Of a DNA stretch of 64,000 bases, positions 1 through 9,959 are shown piece after piece (positions within the stretch are counted from its first letter, which is position 1; the number at the start of each line of letters is the position of its first letter). Origin of the DNA: an uncultured Sphingomonadaceae bacterium (lineage in GTDB: Bacteria; Pseudomonadota; Alphaproteobacteria; Sphingomonadales; Sphingomonadaceae); contig CANNCV010000002.1 in the NCBI GenBank assembly GCA_947503245.1, positions 248,001 to 312,000 on the forward strand. Direction: 5' to 3'. The notes under the pieces are model-generated. The model worked only from the letters and a program-made list of their open reading frames with translations, had not been told where the DNA came from and searched no databases. The translations under genes and the position numbers were made by a program.

Positions 1-1557
1 TCAGCTTTTGTTGACCGCAATATTATCGCCGATGATGTCGAAGTCATCATCATCGGTTCCGGCGCAGGCGGCGGTGTGGCTGCTGCAAATTTGGCCGCAA
101 GTGGGTATAAATGCCTGATTGTCGAAGCGGGAGCGCATTTCCCTTGCAGCAAAATAACCACGCATGAAAAAATCATGTCATCCAATCTCTATCGTGATGG
201 CGCGATCCAGACGACCCGCAACAGAGATATTATCGTCTTTCAGGGGCAGGTTGTTGGCGGATCACCTGTCATTAACAATGGCATCGCTCTACGGGTGAAA
301 CAGGATGGGCTTATCCACGAAAAAGCCGAAGATGTATTAGCAGCATGGTCACGTTTGGGTGCACCGGTTAGTCCTGCTGCTCTTACAAAAAGCTATGAAT
401 ATATTGAGAAACGCTTGGGCATTGCCCCTATTGCCCCGCGCCTTGGTGTAAGAAATGGCAACCATCTTATCCGTGGATGGAACGCATATAAGCAGGAATC
501 GGATAATCCGCTCGACCATGAAGCACCTCTAAGATGGTTCAGCAAAAATTGGGGCGAATATGGCTCAGATCGGGCATGTGTTTCGGCAGGATATTGCAAC
601 ACAGGCTGCCCATATGGCCGCAAAAATGCACCTCCTGAGACATGGCTCGCTGATGCGGTGGCTGGTGACAATGAGCAACCTGCACGCATATTGCCAGAGG
701 CGCAGGTCGAGCAAATCCTATGGGGTGAACGCAATATAACGGGCGAGCGTATTGCTCGCGGTGTAGAAATATTATTTCGCGATGGCACCAAAAAGACGAT
801 CTCTGCCAGCAAAGGCATTGTGGTTGCGGCTGGTACTATAGCATCGTCCAACATATTGGATGCCAGCGGTATAGAAGGAACTGGCAAAGGCATTTCGTTG
901 AATATTGCCTGCCCCGTACCCGCTTTGATGGGCAGTGAACAACGCGCATGGGATGAAGACCAAATGGCGACCTATGTCGACCGTGCCGATTTTTTGATTG
1001 AGAGCCATTTCCAGCCGCCAATGAGCATGTCTACCTTGGTACCAGGATGGTTTGACGAACATTTTCAGCGGATGAGAAATTATAACAGACTGGCATCTGC
1101 TGGCGTGTTGTTTCCCGCTGATCGTCTTGGCCGTCTTAAAAAAGGCAAACTTGATCTCAGCTTGGATGACGAGGCTCTTTGGACGTTACGACGAGCGCTA
1201 GGAACTTTGAGTAAAGTCCATTTCGCCGCAGGTGCGGAAGAAGTGTATCCTGCACTATTATGCGGCCAGACTCTGTGGAAAGGTATGGATTGGGAGAAAA
1301 TTGACACATTTTTTGCCGATGCCATTACCGAAGCAGATGATGTTGTTATCTCTTCCAGCCACCCCCATGGGGGAAATGCAATCAATCAAAACCCGGTCAA
1401 AGGCGTGGTTGACCTTGATCAAAAAGTTTATGGCACAACCAATGTGTTTGTCACTGATGCCAGTGTGATGCCCAGCAGCATAAGAGTAAATGCGCAGCTG
1501 ACCACTATGGCGATGGCCGATAGGGTCACCAATGGCGTAAGGATATTTGATAAATAA
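1..1557 (+). CDS. GMC-family FAD-dependent oxidoreductase, 5' partial
   Basis: This is a flavin-dependent alcohol or sterol-type oxidoreductase of the glucose-methanol-choline family. The reading frame is open from base 1, and the FAD-binding glycine motif GSGAGGG is encoded at about 55-75, so the true start lies left of the window. A start at the GTG at 76 would cut through this motif. The C-terminus carries the family's active-site region HPHGGN followed by VTDASVMPSS and the closing QLTTMAMADR helix. A mid-protein cysteine cluster (CVSAGYCNTGCPYG) is typical of the long-chain alcohol/cholesterol oxidase branch. The substrate cannot be told. It precedes, on the same strand, a beta-propeller lipoprotein and a PHA synthase, but the 134-base gap argues against tight coupling. 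Confidence 0.9.
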   Translation, partial: SAFVDRNIIADDVEVIIIGSGAGGGVAAANLAASGYKCLIVEAGAHFPCSKITTHEKIMSSNLYRDGAIQTTRNRDIIVFQGQVVGGSPVINNGIALRVKQDGLIHEKAEDVLAAWSRLGAPVSPAALTKSYEYIEKRLGIAPIAPRLGVRNGNHLIRGWNAYKQESDNPLDHEAPLRWFSKNWGEYGSDRACVSAGYCNTGCPYGRKNAPPETWLADAVAGDNEQPARILPEAQVEQILWGERNITGERIARGVEILFRDGTKKTISASKGIVVAAGTIASSNILDASGIEGTGKGISLNIACPVPALMGSEQRAWDEDQMATYVDRADFLIESHFQPPMSMSTLVPGWFDEHFQRMRNYNRLASAGVLFPADRLGRLKKGKLDLSLDDEALWTLRRALGTLSKVHFAAGAEEVYPALLCGQTLWKGMDWEKIDTFFADAITEADDVVISSSHPHGGNAINQNPVKGVVDLDQKVYGTTNVFVTDASVMPSSIRVNAQLTTMAMADRVTNGVRIFDK

Positions 1558-1691
1558 TCGCTACCCTCTCTCCTAGCTGTACGAAGCTGTTGGTTTATCA
1601 TTGTTCAAAACAGATAAGCGGGTTACGCTTTGCAGAAATTGGCTTTGCCATGCCAAATCGTTGAGCCTGGTAGCAAACCCAAGGGGGAAGA

Positions 1692-2762
1692 ATGACCCGT
1701 AATATCCTATTGGCAATTTTGAGCAGCTTTGCATGTGTCATATTATCTGGCTGTACAGCCTCAGCAGACCCTCAAAAAAACACTATAGCTGAGCCATCAG
1801 TACCATCCGGGACGCTGATTATCGGCAATAAAGGCGAAGATACTGTCAGTTTCATCAATCTCGCTACAGGAGAGGAAGCAGCACGCGTCGCGACCAAGAG
1901 CATGCCGCACGAGGTGGCCATTTCCCCTGATGGAACCCTTGCCGCAGTCGTAGCCTATGGCGGCACCACCGTTGATATTTTTGATATTGAAAGTGTATCA
2001 CTGGCTCAGCGCATAGAGTTGTTCCCCAACAAAAGACCACACGGCTTAGTCTGGCTGGCCGATGGCCGGATCATGGCCACGACGGAAGGCAGCGATACGC
2101 TGAGTATAATTTCCTACATTTATTGCCCCCCTCAGCAGGTTTGCCCTGCTATTGCGCCAATTGTCACCGCAATTCCAACTGGCAATAAAGGCAGCCATAT
2201 GCTGGCCGTCAATGCCGATGGCAGCCGCGCCTATGTGTCCAACCTGCAATCAAAAAATGTCAGCGTTTTGGATACAGCTTTGGGCAAGAAAATACGTGAC
2301 CTTGATGCCGGTACCGAACCGGAAGGGATTGCACTGACGCCCGATGGTAAAGAATTATGGGTGGCCGCACGTGGCAGCGACGAAGTCTTTGTGTTCGATA
2401 CCGATACGCTGGAGCAAAAGGCGAATATCAAAACCGGCCGCTTTCCCATTCGTATCGCAATCAGCCCTGATGGCCGTCATGCTGTCACGTCTGATCTGCG
2501 CGATGGCGCCATTAGCGTCATAGATACTGCAAGCAAGAAAGTGATCCGCACCATTAGCGTTAGCGGTAGTGAGGACGCTTTTCAGGTAACTTTGGTATTT
2601 TCGCCTGATGGAAAATATCTTTATCTTGCAGAAACCGGCACCAACAGCATTGCCGAAATCGCCTTTGATAGCGGCAAGGTCACACGGCGCATTGCAGCAG
2701 GGGAAGACGGGGACGGTCTTGGCATTAGTCCGGTTGCCATTCAGCAAATAAAAGCGCAATAA
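1692..2762 (+). CDS. YVTN/YncE-type beta-propeller lipoprotein
   Basis: This 356-residue exported protein begins with a lipoprotein signal peptide (MTRNILL..., lipobox LSGC with Cys about residue 21). It continues as a series of about seven blades carrying the recurring ISPDG, LAVNADGS, LTPDGK and FSPDGKYLY turns of the YVTN/lactonase-like seven-bladed propeller. A strong ribosome site AAGGGGGAAG precedes the ATG. One blade has a small cysteine-bearing insertion (YCPPQQVC, about residue 144-151) that could form a disulfide in the periplasm. Such proteins often accompany quinoprotein or surface systems, but the ligand here is unknown. The next gene, PHA synthase, starts 33 bases downstream, so the two may be co-transcribed. 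Confidence 0.85.
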   Translation: MTRNILLAILSSFACVILSGCTASADPQKNTIAEPSVPSGTLIIGNKGEDTVSFINLATGEEAARVATKSMPHEVAISPDGTLAAVVAYGGTTVDIFDIESVSLAQRIELFPNKRPHGLVWLADGRIMATTEGSDTLSIISYIYCPPQQVCPAIAPIVTAIPTGNKGSHMLAVNADGSRAYVSNLQSKNVSVLDTALGKKIRDLDAGTEPEGIALTPDGKELWVAARGSDEVFVFDTDTLEQKANIKTGRFPIRIAISPDGRHAVTSDLRDGAISVIDTASKKVIRTISVSGSEDAFQVTLVFSPDGKYLYLAETGTNSIAEIAFDSGKVTRRIAAGEDGDGLGISPVAIQQIKAQ

Positions 2763-2795
2763 TATAAATAATGATATAATCTGGAGAAGGCATCA

Positions 2796-4514
2796 ATGAG
2801 CGAAGAAACGAACAACGGCCCGCGTACCTTGATCGACGAAGCCGTACAATCGACGACAGCTCTTGGCCCCATGATGGGGCTGGCGCAAGAGGATTTTGTG
2901 GGCGCTATTGGCGTTTTATTGAGAGAAACTGCCTCTGACCCAGCCCGCACAATGCGCCATACACAGGCATTTTCTGAAGATGTCATCAAAATCATGACGG
3001 GCAAATCCGACCTTGCGCCCAACCCCAAAGACAAAAGATTTATGGATCCGGCATGGCATTTTAACCCCTTTATGAAAGCCAGTGCGCAATATTATCTCGC
3101 TGTGCAAAAAGGCATGAAAAGCTGGGTCGAAGAACTGGAATTGGACGATATTGAAAAAGACCGTGCCAATTTTATCAGCACCATCATTATTGATGCCCTT
3201 GCACCGACCAATACTCTTGCAGGCAACCCAACAGCGCAAAAGCGGATGATTGATAGCGGCGGCCTGTCTTTGGTCAAAGGCTTGAAAAACGCCTATAATG
3301 ACATGGTGTATAATGACGGTATGGTCAGTCAGGTCGACAAAAAGCCCTTTAAGCTGGGCGAGAATGTTGCAACATCAAAGGGCAATGTGGTTTATCGCAA
3401 TGAAATGATGGAGCTCATTCAATATGCGCCCACCACCGATGAGGTCTATGCCATTCCGCAATTGACCATCCCGCCACAAATCAACAAAATGTATATTAAC
3501 GACCTTAGCCCCGAAAAGTCGGTGGTGAAGTGGCAGGTTGATAACGGCATTCAGACCTTTGTCATCAGCTGGTTGAACCCACAAAAAGAACATGGCCATT
3601 GGGGTATGGCGGAATATATCACTTCCTGCCGCGAGGCGCTGGACGCCATTTGTGAGATAACCGGCTCTGATAAGGTCAATGTTTCCGGCGGCTGCTCGGG
3701 TGGTCAGACATTGGCAATGCTGCTTTCCAAATTGGCGGCAGAAGAAGATGAGCGCGTCAACGCTGTCACGCTGATGGTCTGTGTCCTTCATCCTAAGCAG
3801 AATGACTTGGAAGCAGGGTCGCTGATGAGCAAGAACAGCCTGCAACTGGCCAAACAGCGTGCCGCGAAGCAGGATGTTATTCCTGGCAACTCACTGGCGC
3901 GCGGCTTTGCATGGTTGCGGCCAAATGATCTGATTTGGAACTATGTCATCAACAATTATCTTATGGGTGATGACCCGCCAGCATTTGATGTATTATTCTG
4001 GAATGCTGATGCCACCAACTTATCGGCCAGTCTGATGGGCGACTTTCTGACCATTTTCGAAACCCTTGCCTTTGTTAATCATGGCGAGCTCAACATGGTT
4101 GACCATAATGTCGACATTTCGAAAATCAAAAATGATATGTTCATTCTCGGCGGTGTTACTGATCACATTACCCCATGGCGTGCATGCTATCGTTCGACCC
4201 AATTGTTCGGATCAAAAAATATAGAATTTATATTGTCGCAATCCGGCCATATGCAGGCGATTTTGAACCCGCCAACCAACCCGAAGGCCAAATATTTCAA
4301 ACTGAAAGGCAATACGCCTGACAAACAGAAAAAGCCGCCAGCAGATGTCGATAAATGGCTGTCTGGCACTGAAGAGGTTAAGGGCAGCTGGTGGCCATAT
4401 TGGATGGAATGGCTGCAATTGCGCGCTGGTGACAAGATCCCGGCAGCGGCTTCTCTAGGCAGCAAGAAGCACCCGCCAATGGAAAGCGCCCCCGGCCTTT
4501 ACGTGCTGGATTAA
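2796..4514 (+). CDS. phaC: Poly(3-hydroxyalkanoate) synthase, class II-like PhaC
   Basis: PhaC polymerises (R)-3-hydroxyacyl-CoA into storage polyester granules. The 572-residue protein has the PhaC N-domain (KSDLAPNPKDKRF, DPAWHFNPF) and the alpha/beta-hydrolase core with the lipase-like box GGCSGG (nucleophile Cys300). The remaining triad is Asp456 in TDHITPW and His485 in QSGHMQAILNPP. The stretches FAWLRPNDLIWNY and PPAFDVLFWN, and the spacing of the triad, match from memory the Pseudomonas medium-chain-length (class II) enzymes better than the class I enzymes usual in alphaproteobacteria. The ATG has a good ribosome site (CTGGAGAAGG). The next gene is a matching intracellular PHA depolymerase, which supports a PHA synthesis/turnover pair. 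No phasin or phaR is seen nearby. Confidence 0.93.
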   Translation: MSEETNNGPRTLIDEAVQSTTALGPMMGLAQEDFVGAIGVLLRETASDPARTMRHTQAFSEDVIKIMTGKSDLAPNPKDKRFMDPAWHFNPFMKASAQYYLAVQKGMKSWVEELELDDIEKDRANFISTIIIDALAPTNTLAGNPTAQKRMIDSGGLSLVKGLKNAYNDMVYNDGMVSQVDKKPFKLGENVATSKGNVVYRNEMMELIQYAPTTDEVYAIPQLTIPPQINKMYINDLSPEKSVVKWQVDNGIQTFVISWLNPQKEHGHWGMAEYITSCREALDAICEITGSDKVNVSGGCSGGQTLAMLLSKLAAEEDERVNAVTLMVCVLHPKQNDLEAGSLMSKNSLQLAKQRAAKQDVIPGNSLARGFAWLRPNDLIWNYVINNYLMGDDPPAFDVLFWNADATNLSASLMGDFLTIFETLAFVNHGELNMVDHNVDISKIKNDMFILGGVTDHITPWRACYRSTQLFGSKNIEFILSQSGHMQAILNPPTNPKAKYFKLKGNTPDKQKKPPADVDKWLSGTEEVKGSWWPYWMEWLQLRAGDKIPAAASLGSKKHPPMESAPGLYVLD

Positions 4515-4628
4515 AGTGCTGACGCATAAAGGTTGCTCGCTTTGGTTCGTAACCGAAACGGCTTCCTATGCGAACAATCAGTATATAGATTGAAAGAGAA
4601 CGGCATGGTCGTTCTGGAAGGAGCCTTT

Positions 4629-5450
4629 ATGGCCAAAAGTGACAGCGCGCTGAAAGATGCGCAGATTACAATGGAAAATGTCGGCGGCCGTGACCTTAGG
4701 GTTACGCGGTGGCGGATGGACGAACCATCAGAAAACCTGCCATTGCTTTTCTTCAATGGTATTGGCGCCAATATGGAAGCCGTGGCGCCTTTTGCGGAGA
4801 TGCTGGAGGAACGGCCCTTCATCATGTTTGATATGCCCGGCGTTGGTGGGTCACCAGACCCCGTCGTGCCTTATAACGCATTCATCATGTCATGGATTAG
4901 CGACCAATTGCTGGAGCGTTTTGGCATCGAGCAAGTGGATGTCATGGGCGTAAGCTGGGGCGGCGCGATGGCGCAGCATTTTACTATGCAGCATTCTGAT
5001 CGCGTCAACCGGCTTATTCTGGCGGCCACAACCGCGGGCATGTTCATGGTTCCCGGCAATATTTCCGCGCTCAGCAAAATGGCCGATCCACGCCGTTATA
5101 TTGACCCTGATTATATGACCAAGCATTTCAAAACACTCTATGGCGGGGCAACCAATGGTTCCGAAGGTCATGTCGCCCGCGTCACACCGCCATCAAAGAC
5201 CGGCTATTTTTACCAACTGCTCGCCATGATGGGCTGGACCAGCGCACCGTTCCTACCCTTTATGAATAAGGAAACCCTGATCATGATGGGCGGCGATGAC
5301 CAGATTGTTGTGCCGATCAATGGCCAAATCCTAAACCGGCTAATCCCCAACAGCCGTTTGGAAGTGATTGAAGATGGTGGACACTTGTTCATGCTCAGCC
5401 ATGTTGAGGAATCGCTGGCGCTTATCCGTGAGCATCTTGATCAGGACTAG
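4629..5450 (+). CDS. phaZ: Intracellular mcl-PHA depolymerase-like alpha/beta hydrolase PhaZ
   Basis: This 273-residue alpha/beta hydrolase is predicted to hydrolyse stored PHA. The nucleophile elbow is GVSWGG (Ser109), with the acid in GGDDQIVVP and the histidine in DGGHLFML. The segments LILAATTAG, ADPRRYIDP and LYGG, and the overall length, resemble the Pseudomonas PhaZ that sits next to phaC. I chose the ATG at 4629 because GGAAGGAG lies six bases upstream; in-frame upstream starts (from 4533) add an unconvincing N-terminus. It lies 114 bases after phaC on the same strand. A generic esterase role is the alternative, but the location favours PHA mobilisation. Confidence 0.88.
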   Translation: MAKSDSALKDAQITMENVGGRDLRVTRWRMDEPSENLPLLFFNGIGANMEAVAPFAEMLEERPFIMFDMPGVGGSPDPVVPYNAFIMSWISDQLLERFGIEQVDVMGVSWGGAMAQHFTMQHSDRVNRLILAATTAGMFMVPGNISALSKMADPRRYIDPDYMTKHFKTLYGGATNGSEGHVARVTPPSKTGYFYQLLAMMGWTSAPFLPFMNKETLIMMGGDDQIVVPINGQILNRLIPNSRLEVIEDGGHLFMLSHVEESLALIREHLDQD

Positions 5451-5597
5451 CATCGCAATAGCCTTGTTATATCCACCGGGATATACCGCAAAAATATTGT
5501 AAATCATGTGCTTGAGTCATTCTGCACTTTCCTTTTTCACAACTGGTGATAGCTTTCATGCAATTCATCCTCACAGAAGGATATTGAGGAGGCTATC

Positions 5598-6908
5598 ATG
5601 CGGCACATTGCGATTATTGGCTCCGGGCCAGCTGGCTATTATACAGCCGAAGCGGCGATCAAGGCATTTGGCGATGATGTAGAAATCGACATCATTGATC
5701 GATTGCCCGTACCATATGGACTTATCCGCTTTGGTGTCGCCCCTGACCACCAATCCATCAAAAATGTGGCACGGCGCTTTGAAGCGACAGCGTTGAATGA
5801 CAATGTCCATTTTTGCGGAAATATCTCTGTCGGCAAAGATATTTCCATAGAAGAGCTGCAACAGCTTTATGATGCTGTGGTTCTGGCCACCGGTGCACCC
5901 AATGATCGTCCGTTAGATATTCCCAATAGCGATTTATCGGGTGTGATTGGCAGCGCTGCCTTTGTTGGCTGGTATAATGGCCATCCCGACTTTGCCGATT
6001 TGGCGCCTCCTCTATCCGGCAAACATGTAGCCATAATTGGCAATGGCAATGTCGCACTGGATGTCGCCAGAATCTTGGCCAAAACACGCGAAGAATTTGC
6101 CACCAGCGATATAACCGAAAATGCTTTATTGGCCCTGACAAACAGCAATGTGGAGAGCATAACGCTATTGGGTCGGCGGGGTCCGCACCAAATCGCCATG
6201 ACGCCGAAGGAGCTTGCCGAACTGGGGCATCTTGAACGGGCAACACCCATTGTTGACCCTCATGATCTTCCCGAACCGATTTTGGATTCCATGTTGGAAC
6301 CTGGCATCAGAAAATCGGTCACCCATTTGCGCAATTTTGCACAAATAGCTGCTACCCAAGACAGCCATAAGCCTGTGCGGATAGCGTTCGATTTTTATGC
6401 CAGCCCTGTGAAATTTGGCGGCGATGGCAAAGTTGAGAGCCTGACAATCGAACGCACCAAGTTGGATAGCGATTTACGCAGCATTGGCACTGGCGAAACC
6501 TATGACATACCCTGTGATCTGGCGATCAGCTGCATTGGCTATCGCACACCGCCCATTGATAATGTCCCCTATGAACATGGTCGCGGACGGTTTGCCAGCA
6601 ATGACGGACGCATATTGCCCGGGCTATATTGCGTAGGCTGGGCACGGCGCGGGCCAAGCGGCACCATTGGCACCAACCGGCCAGACGGTTTTGCCATTGT
6701 CGAGCGGATGATAGAAGACAATATCGGCACTTCTCGCAAAACTGGACGCGCAGGCCTGAACAGCCTGATGGCAAATCGCAAGGTCGAGATTGTGACATTT
6801 CGCGACTGGAAAAATATCGACAAGCTGGAGGTAGAACATGCCCGTCAAGGCGCCCCGCGCGAAAAAATCACCAATGCCGAAGAAATGATCGCAGCCCGCA
6901 AAGGCTAA
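5598..6908 (+). CDS. Ferredoxin/adrenodoxin-type NADP+ reductase
   Basis: This 436-residue flavoprotein is of the FprA/adrenodoxin reductase family and moves electrons between NADPH and a ferredoxin. It has an N-terminal FAD motif GSGPAGYY and the family hallmarks PVPYGLIRFGVAPDH, a second dinucleotide motif GNGNVALDVARI for NADP, and the closing GWARRGPSGTIGTN segment that contacts FAD. The start is backed by GAGGAGG just before the ATG. No ferredoxin or P450 gene is adjacent, so its partner is elsewhere. The C-terminal region (GLNSLMANRKVEIVTFRDW) is the usual family tail and the gene appears intact. Confidence 0.93.
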   Translation: MRHIAIIGSGPAGYYTAEAAIKAFGDDVEIDIIDRLPVPYGLIRFGVAPDHQSIKNVARRFEATALNDNVHFCGNISVGKDISIEELQQLYDAVVLATGAPNDRPLDIPNSDLSGVIGSAAFVGWYNGHPDFADLAPPLSGKHVAIIGNGNVALDVARILAKTREEFATSDITENALLALTNSNVESITLLGRRGPHQIAMTPKELAELGHLERATPIVDPHDLPEPILDSMLEPGIRKSVTHLRNFAQIAATQDSHKPVRIAFDFYASPVKFGGDGKVESLTIERTKLDSDLRSIGTGETYDIPCDLAISCIGYRTPPIDNVPYEHGRGRFASNDGRILPGLYCVGWARRGPSGTIGTNRPDGFAIVERMIEDNIGTSRKTGRAGLNSLMANRKVEIVTFRDWKNIDKLEVEHARQGAPREKITNAEEMIAARKG

Positions 6909-7000
6909 TAGATCCGGCCATTATCGCTGACGCAAACTCACCGCTTATTTGACCGATTGCAAAGTTCTGATATCCTCCTGAAAAATAATAGGAGAGAGAC

Positions 7001-8746
7001 ATGCATGACCTCATCATCAGGGGCGGCAAGATTGTCGATGGGACGGGCGGCGCAGCTTATGTGGCGGATATCGCTATTGACGGAGATAGCATTACAGCCA
7101 TTGGCGAGATAAGCGGCCCTGCCCATCAAAGCATAAATGCAGACGGCAAAATCGTTACACCAGGCTTTGTTGACATCCACACCCATTATGATGGTCAGGC
7201 AACATGGGATGATGAGATGGCACCGTCCAGCTGGCACGGAGTTACAACTGTTGTGATGGGCAATTGCGGTGTTGGTTTTGCACCCGCCAAACCAGATAAG
7301 CATGACTGGTTGATCGGCCTGATGGAAGGTGTTGAGGATATTCCCGGCACTGCTTTGGCCGAAGGAATGTCATGGAATTGGGAAAGTTTTCCCGAATATC
7401 TTGATGCCTTGGACCAAATGCCGCGCACTATAGATGTTGCTACACACGTGCCGCATGGCGCCATTCGCGCTTATGTCTTGGGTGACCGTGAGCAGCCCGG
7501 CGCTGTGCCTACACAGGATGATATTGACCAGATGTCAGCGATTGTTGAGGAAGGCCTGCGTGCAGGGGCATTAGGCTTTTCCACATCGCGCACTGTGCTG
7601 CATCGCTCAATTGATGGCGAGCTTGTGCCCGGTACAACCGCCACCAAAGAAGAACTTATCGGCATTGGCCGGGCCATGGGCCGCGTTGGCCATGGTGTGT
7701 TCGAAATGGCATCTGATCTGAAATATGAATGGGATGAATTTGGCTGGATGGGCAGTCTAAGCCGTGAAACCGGCCTGCCCGTCACATTTGCCGCGCTACA
7801 ATCCATTGCCAAAGAAATGCCGCTCGATGAACAGATACAGCGCACCGCGGAAGAAAATGCGAAAGGCGCCAATATCGTCGCGCAAATCGCATTGCGCGGT
7901 AACGGCATCATCATGTGCTGGCGCGGAACGGTACATCCCTTTTTGTTCAAACCCAGTTGGGAAGAGATTAAAGAGCTAGATTGGTCCCAGCAATATGCAC
8001 GCCTGAAAGACCCAGAATTTAAGGCAAAGCTGATTGCAGAAGAGTCTGTCTATCCTGATGATGCTGGCGATTTGCTGCCGCTGATGATGATCATCGCCAA
8101 TGGTTGGATGGTGCAATATGAAATGGATGATGATTTCAATTATGAACCCACAGCCGCAGAGTCTCTAGCAGCGCGTGCCGAAATTGCAGGCATGGCCGCG
8201 CCCGAATTTGCTTATGACATGCTGATGCGTGATGACGGCAAAGGCATGATCTACTACCCCATCCTCAACTATGCGGATGGTAATCTGGATTTTCTTCATC
8301 CTCTTTTCCATCGTGACGATACGGTGAACTCTCTCTCCGATGGCGGGGCGCATTGCGGCACGATTTGCGATGCCGCTGCCACAACCTTTTTTTTGGAGCA
8401 TTGGGTGAAAAACCGCGAAGCTGGTCGCGTCACTTTGGAACATGCCATCAAACGGCAAACTGCAGATACGGCGAAACTCTATGGTCTGGAGGATCGCGGC
8501 GTATTGAAACCTGGCTATCTGGCGGACATCAATATCATTGATCTTGATGCAATCCGTTTGCACAAACCATGGCTGGCTTTTGATCTGCCTGCTGGCGGTA
8601 AAAGGTTGCTGCAAACCGCTGATGGTTACGATTATACAATCAAGTCTGGCCAAGTCACATTTGAACGCGGCAAGGTAACACATGCCCGCCCGGGCGGCTT
8701 GATCAGAGGGCCACAATCTATGGCAACACGATTAGCTGCGGAATAG
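7001..8746 (+). CDS. N-acyl-D-amino-acid deacylase family amidohydrolase
   Basis: This 581-residue metal-dependent amidohydrolase is of the D-aminoacylase/amidohydrolase-3 group. It starts with the composite beta-sandwich motif [14 protein letters not shown] and then the metal-binding DIHTHYDGQ. The family segments [22 protein letters not shown] and SDGGAHCG follow, and it ends with the returning sandwich [15 protein letters not shown]. Family members remove acyl groups from D-amino acids or cleave other cyclic amides, and long members of this kind are often of unknown substrate. A ribosome site AGGAGAGAG precedes the ATG. It is the last plus-strand gene of the left block and converges on the next gene only five bases away. 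Confidence 0.9.
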   Translation: MHDLIIRGGKIVDGTGGAAYVADIAIDGDSITAIGEISGPAHQSINADGKIVTPGFVDIHTHYDGQATWDDEMAPSSWHGVTTVVMGNCGVGFAPAKPDKHDWLIGLMEGVEDIPGTALAEGMSWNWESFPEYLDALDQMPRTIDVATHVPHGAIRAYVLGDREQPGAVPTQDDIDQMSAIVEEGLRAGALGFSTSRTVLHRSIDGELVPGTTATKEELIGIGRAMGRVGHGVFEMASDLKYEWDEFGWMGSLSRETGLPVTFAALQSIAKEMPLDEQIQRTAEENAKGANIVAQIALRGNGIIMCWRGTVHPFLFKPSWEEIKELDWSQQYARLKDPEFKAKLIAEESVYPDDAGDLLPLMMIIANGWMVQYEMDDDFNYEPTAAESLAARAEIAGMAAPEFAYDMLMRDDGKGMIYYPILNYADGNLDFLHPLFHRDDTVNSLSDGGAHCGTICDAAATTFFLEHWVKNREAGRVTLEHAIKRQTADTAKLYGLEDRGVLKPGYLADINIIDLDAIRLHKPWLAFDLPAGGKRLLQTADGYDYTIKSGQVTFERGKVTHARPGGLIRGPQSMATRLAAE

Positions 8747-8751
8747 TGCTA

Positions 8752-9507
8752 TCAGCCAATTAGGCCGTAACGCTCCAAATCGTTCAAGGATAATTGCAAC
8801 GCATCATCAAATGATGCGCTGTTGGTGAGAAGGTAAAAGCCGGTAGCATCTTCATCGGCAAGGCCCATTTCACGATAGAAACGCAGATATTCCTGATGAA
8901 TTGGGTCAGACAACGGATAATCGCCAGCCTCATAGCCAGCATCGTCTTGCCAGCTATGCACCAGAAATTCTGCACCTGGCTCCGCTACGCGATAAGCACC
9001 AGCGGCAAATAGCTCTATGCCGCCAGAACGAACCGACCCATATGATGGCACATAGACGGTCAGCCCTGCATTGCGGATCATTCTGGCCAGCCGAAAATTC
9101 GCCATATCATCAACGGTCCCTGCAACATCATGCAATTGCAACGTTGTGATCCCCGGATTGTGCTTCAGCATACGAGCAAAATTTGCTGGGCTGGCGGAAT
9201 CGACTTCCCCAGAAAACTCAACCACGTCATCCGATACCAACCGGAACTGGCCTGCATATTCCAGCGGCGCTAAAGTTGGCTGTGCGGGAGCCGCTTCGAC
9301 TATCGGTTTCAAGCGTGGCTTAACGGTTTTAACGGCTGGAATTTGGGTCGGTGCATCAATATGATATTCAACCACATCATCAGACATGACCAAATTACCG
9401 GATGGCTGACTGCTCTCCGCCATAACGGGTGCAACTTGTGAAATGACTAGCAGACACGCCAAGGCTTTGCCAAAACGTTGCGCCAATATATTTGCTTGAA
9501 AACCCAT
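8752..9507 (-). CDS. Secreted ClpP/crotonase-fold protein, putative serine peptidase
   Basis: This 251-residue protein has a Sec signal peptide (hydrophobic stretch ALACLLVISQVAP, likely cut after VMA, about residue 30). A Pro-rich spacer follows, then a ClpP-like domain from about residue 105. Visible ClpP-fold signs are FSGEV, the strand-turn SVRSGGIELFAAGA with a Ser-Gly-Gly nucleophile turn, and VHSW, which supplies a histidine. Unlike cytosolic ClpP it carries an export signal and has no ClpX/ClpA partner nearby. Periplasmic ClpP-like proteins of this form are common hypotheticals in alphaproteobacteria, and whether it is active is unknown. AAGGAAAG lies upstream of the ATG. Confidence 0.7.
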   Translation of the reverse strand: MGFQANILAQRFGKALACLLVISQVAPVMAESSQPSGNLVMSDDVVEYHIDAPTQIPAVKTVKPRLKPIVEAAPAQPTLAPLEYAGQFRLVSDDVVEFSGEVDSASPANFARMLKHNPGITTLQLHDVAGTVDDMANFRLARMIRNAGLTVYVPSYGSVRSGGIELFAAGAYRVAEPGAEFLVHSWQDDAGYEAGDYPLSDPIHQEYLRFYREMGLADEDATGFYLLTNSASFDDALQLSLNDLERYGLIG

Positions 9508-9620
9508 TTTTTCCGCTTTCCTTCACCCGCCGGATAACCGGCCATAGGAAAGCTCTAGGCACAGGGTTTTACAAATTCCCCAACCCGCGTGGTTGCAAAT
9601 GCGTTAACGATATATCGATA

Positions 9621-9953
9621 TTAGCGTTGAGAACGCTGGTCCTGCACCGCATAATGAACAGCACGCGCATCCCAGCGGGATAGCAGCTGGCGCGCAATAT
9701 CGGGGATGTTGGCAATGGTCATGTCATCGCCCACAAAGCCTGCAATATCGGATTCGTTCGCAAACCAGAATATGGTCGAGAACTCGACTTCATCTAAATC
9801 TGCATTGCCATCGACGCGCCGCAGAATGTCGATGCTTAATAAGCCGGAAATTCCCCGTGCTTCGATGGAAGGAATGATGGTTTCGCGCAATGCCGTTTCA
9901 TAAGCATCGGCCTTATCCGGTGCAGTCCAGCCTCGCCAGATACGCGCAATCAT
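9621..9953 (-). CDS. Antibiotic biosynthesis monooxygenase (ABM) domain protein
   Basis: This is a small 110-residue protein with the dimeric ferredoxin-like ABM fold: MIARIWRGWT as the first strand, then ALRETIIPSIEARGISG and FSTIFWFANESDI. Many such domains are cofactor-free oxygenases, haem-degrading enzymes or simply stress proteins, so no reaction can be named. The gene begins six bases after the dnaN stop codon, so it is almost certainly translated from the dnaN message. This is the only clear operon partner of dnaN in the window. Confidence 0.75.
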   Translation of the reverse strand: MIARIWRGWTAPDKADAYETALRETIIPSIEARGISGLLSIDILRRVDGNADLDEVEFSTIFWFANESDIAGFVGDDMTIANIPDIARQLLSRWDARAVHYAVQDQRSQR

Positions 9954-9959
9954 ATGATG

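Noticed and set aside
5468-5485. Hairpin TATATCC-ACCG-GGATATA after phaZ
   Set aside because: It is AU-rich and weak and has no T-run, so I do not call it a terminator.
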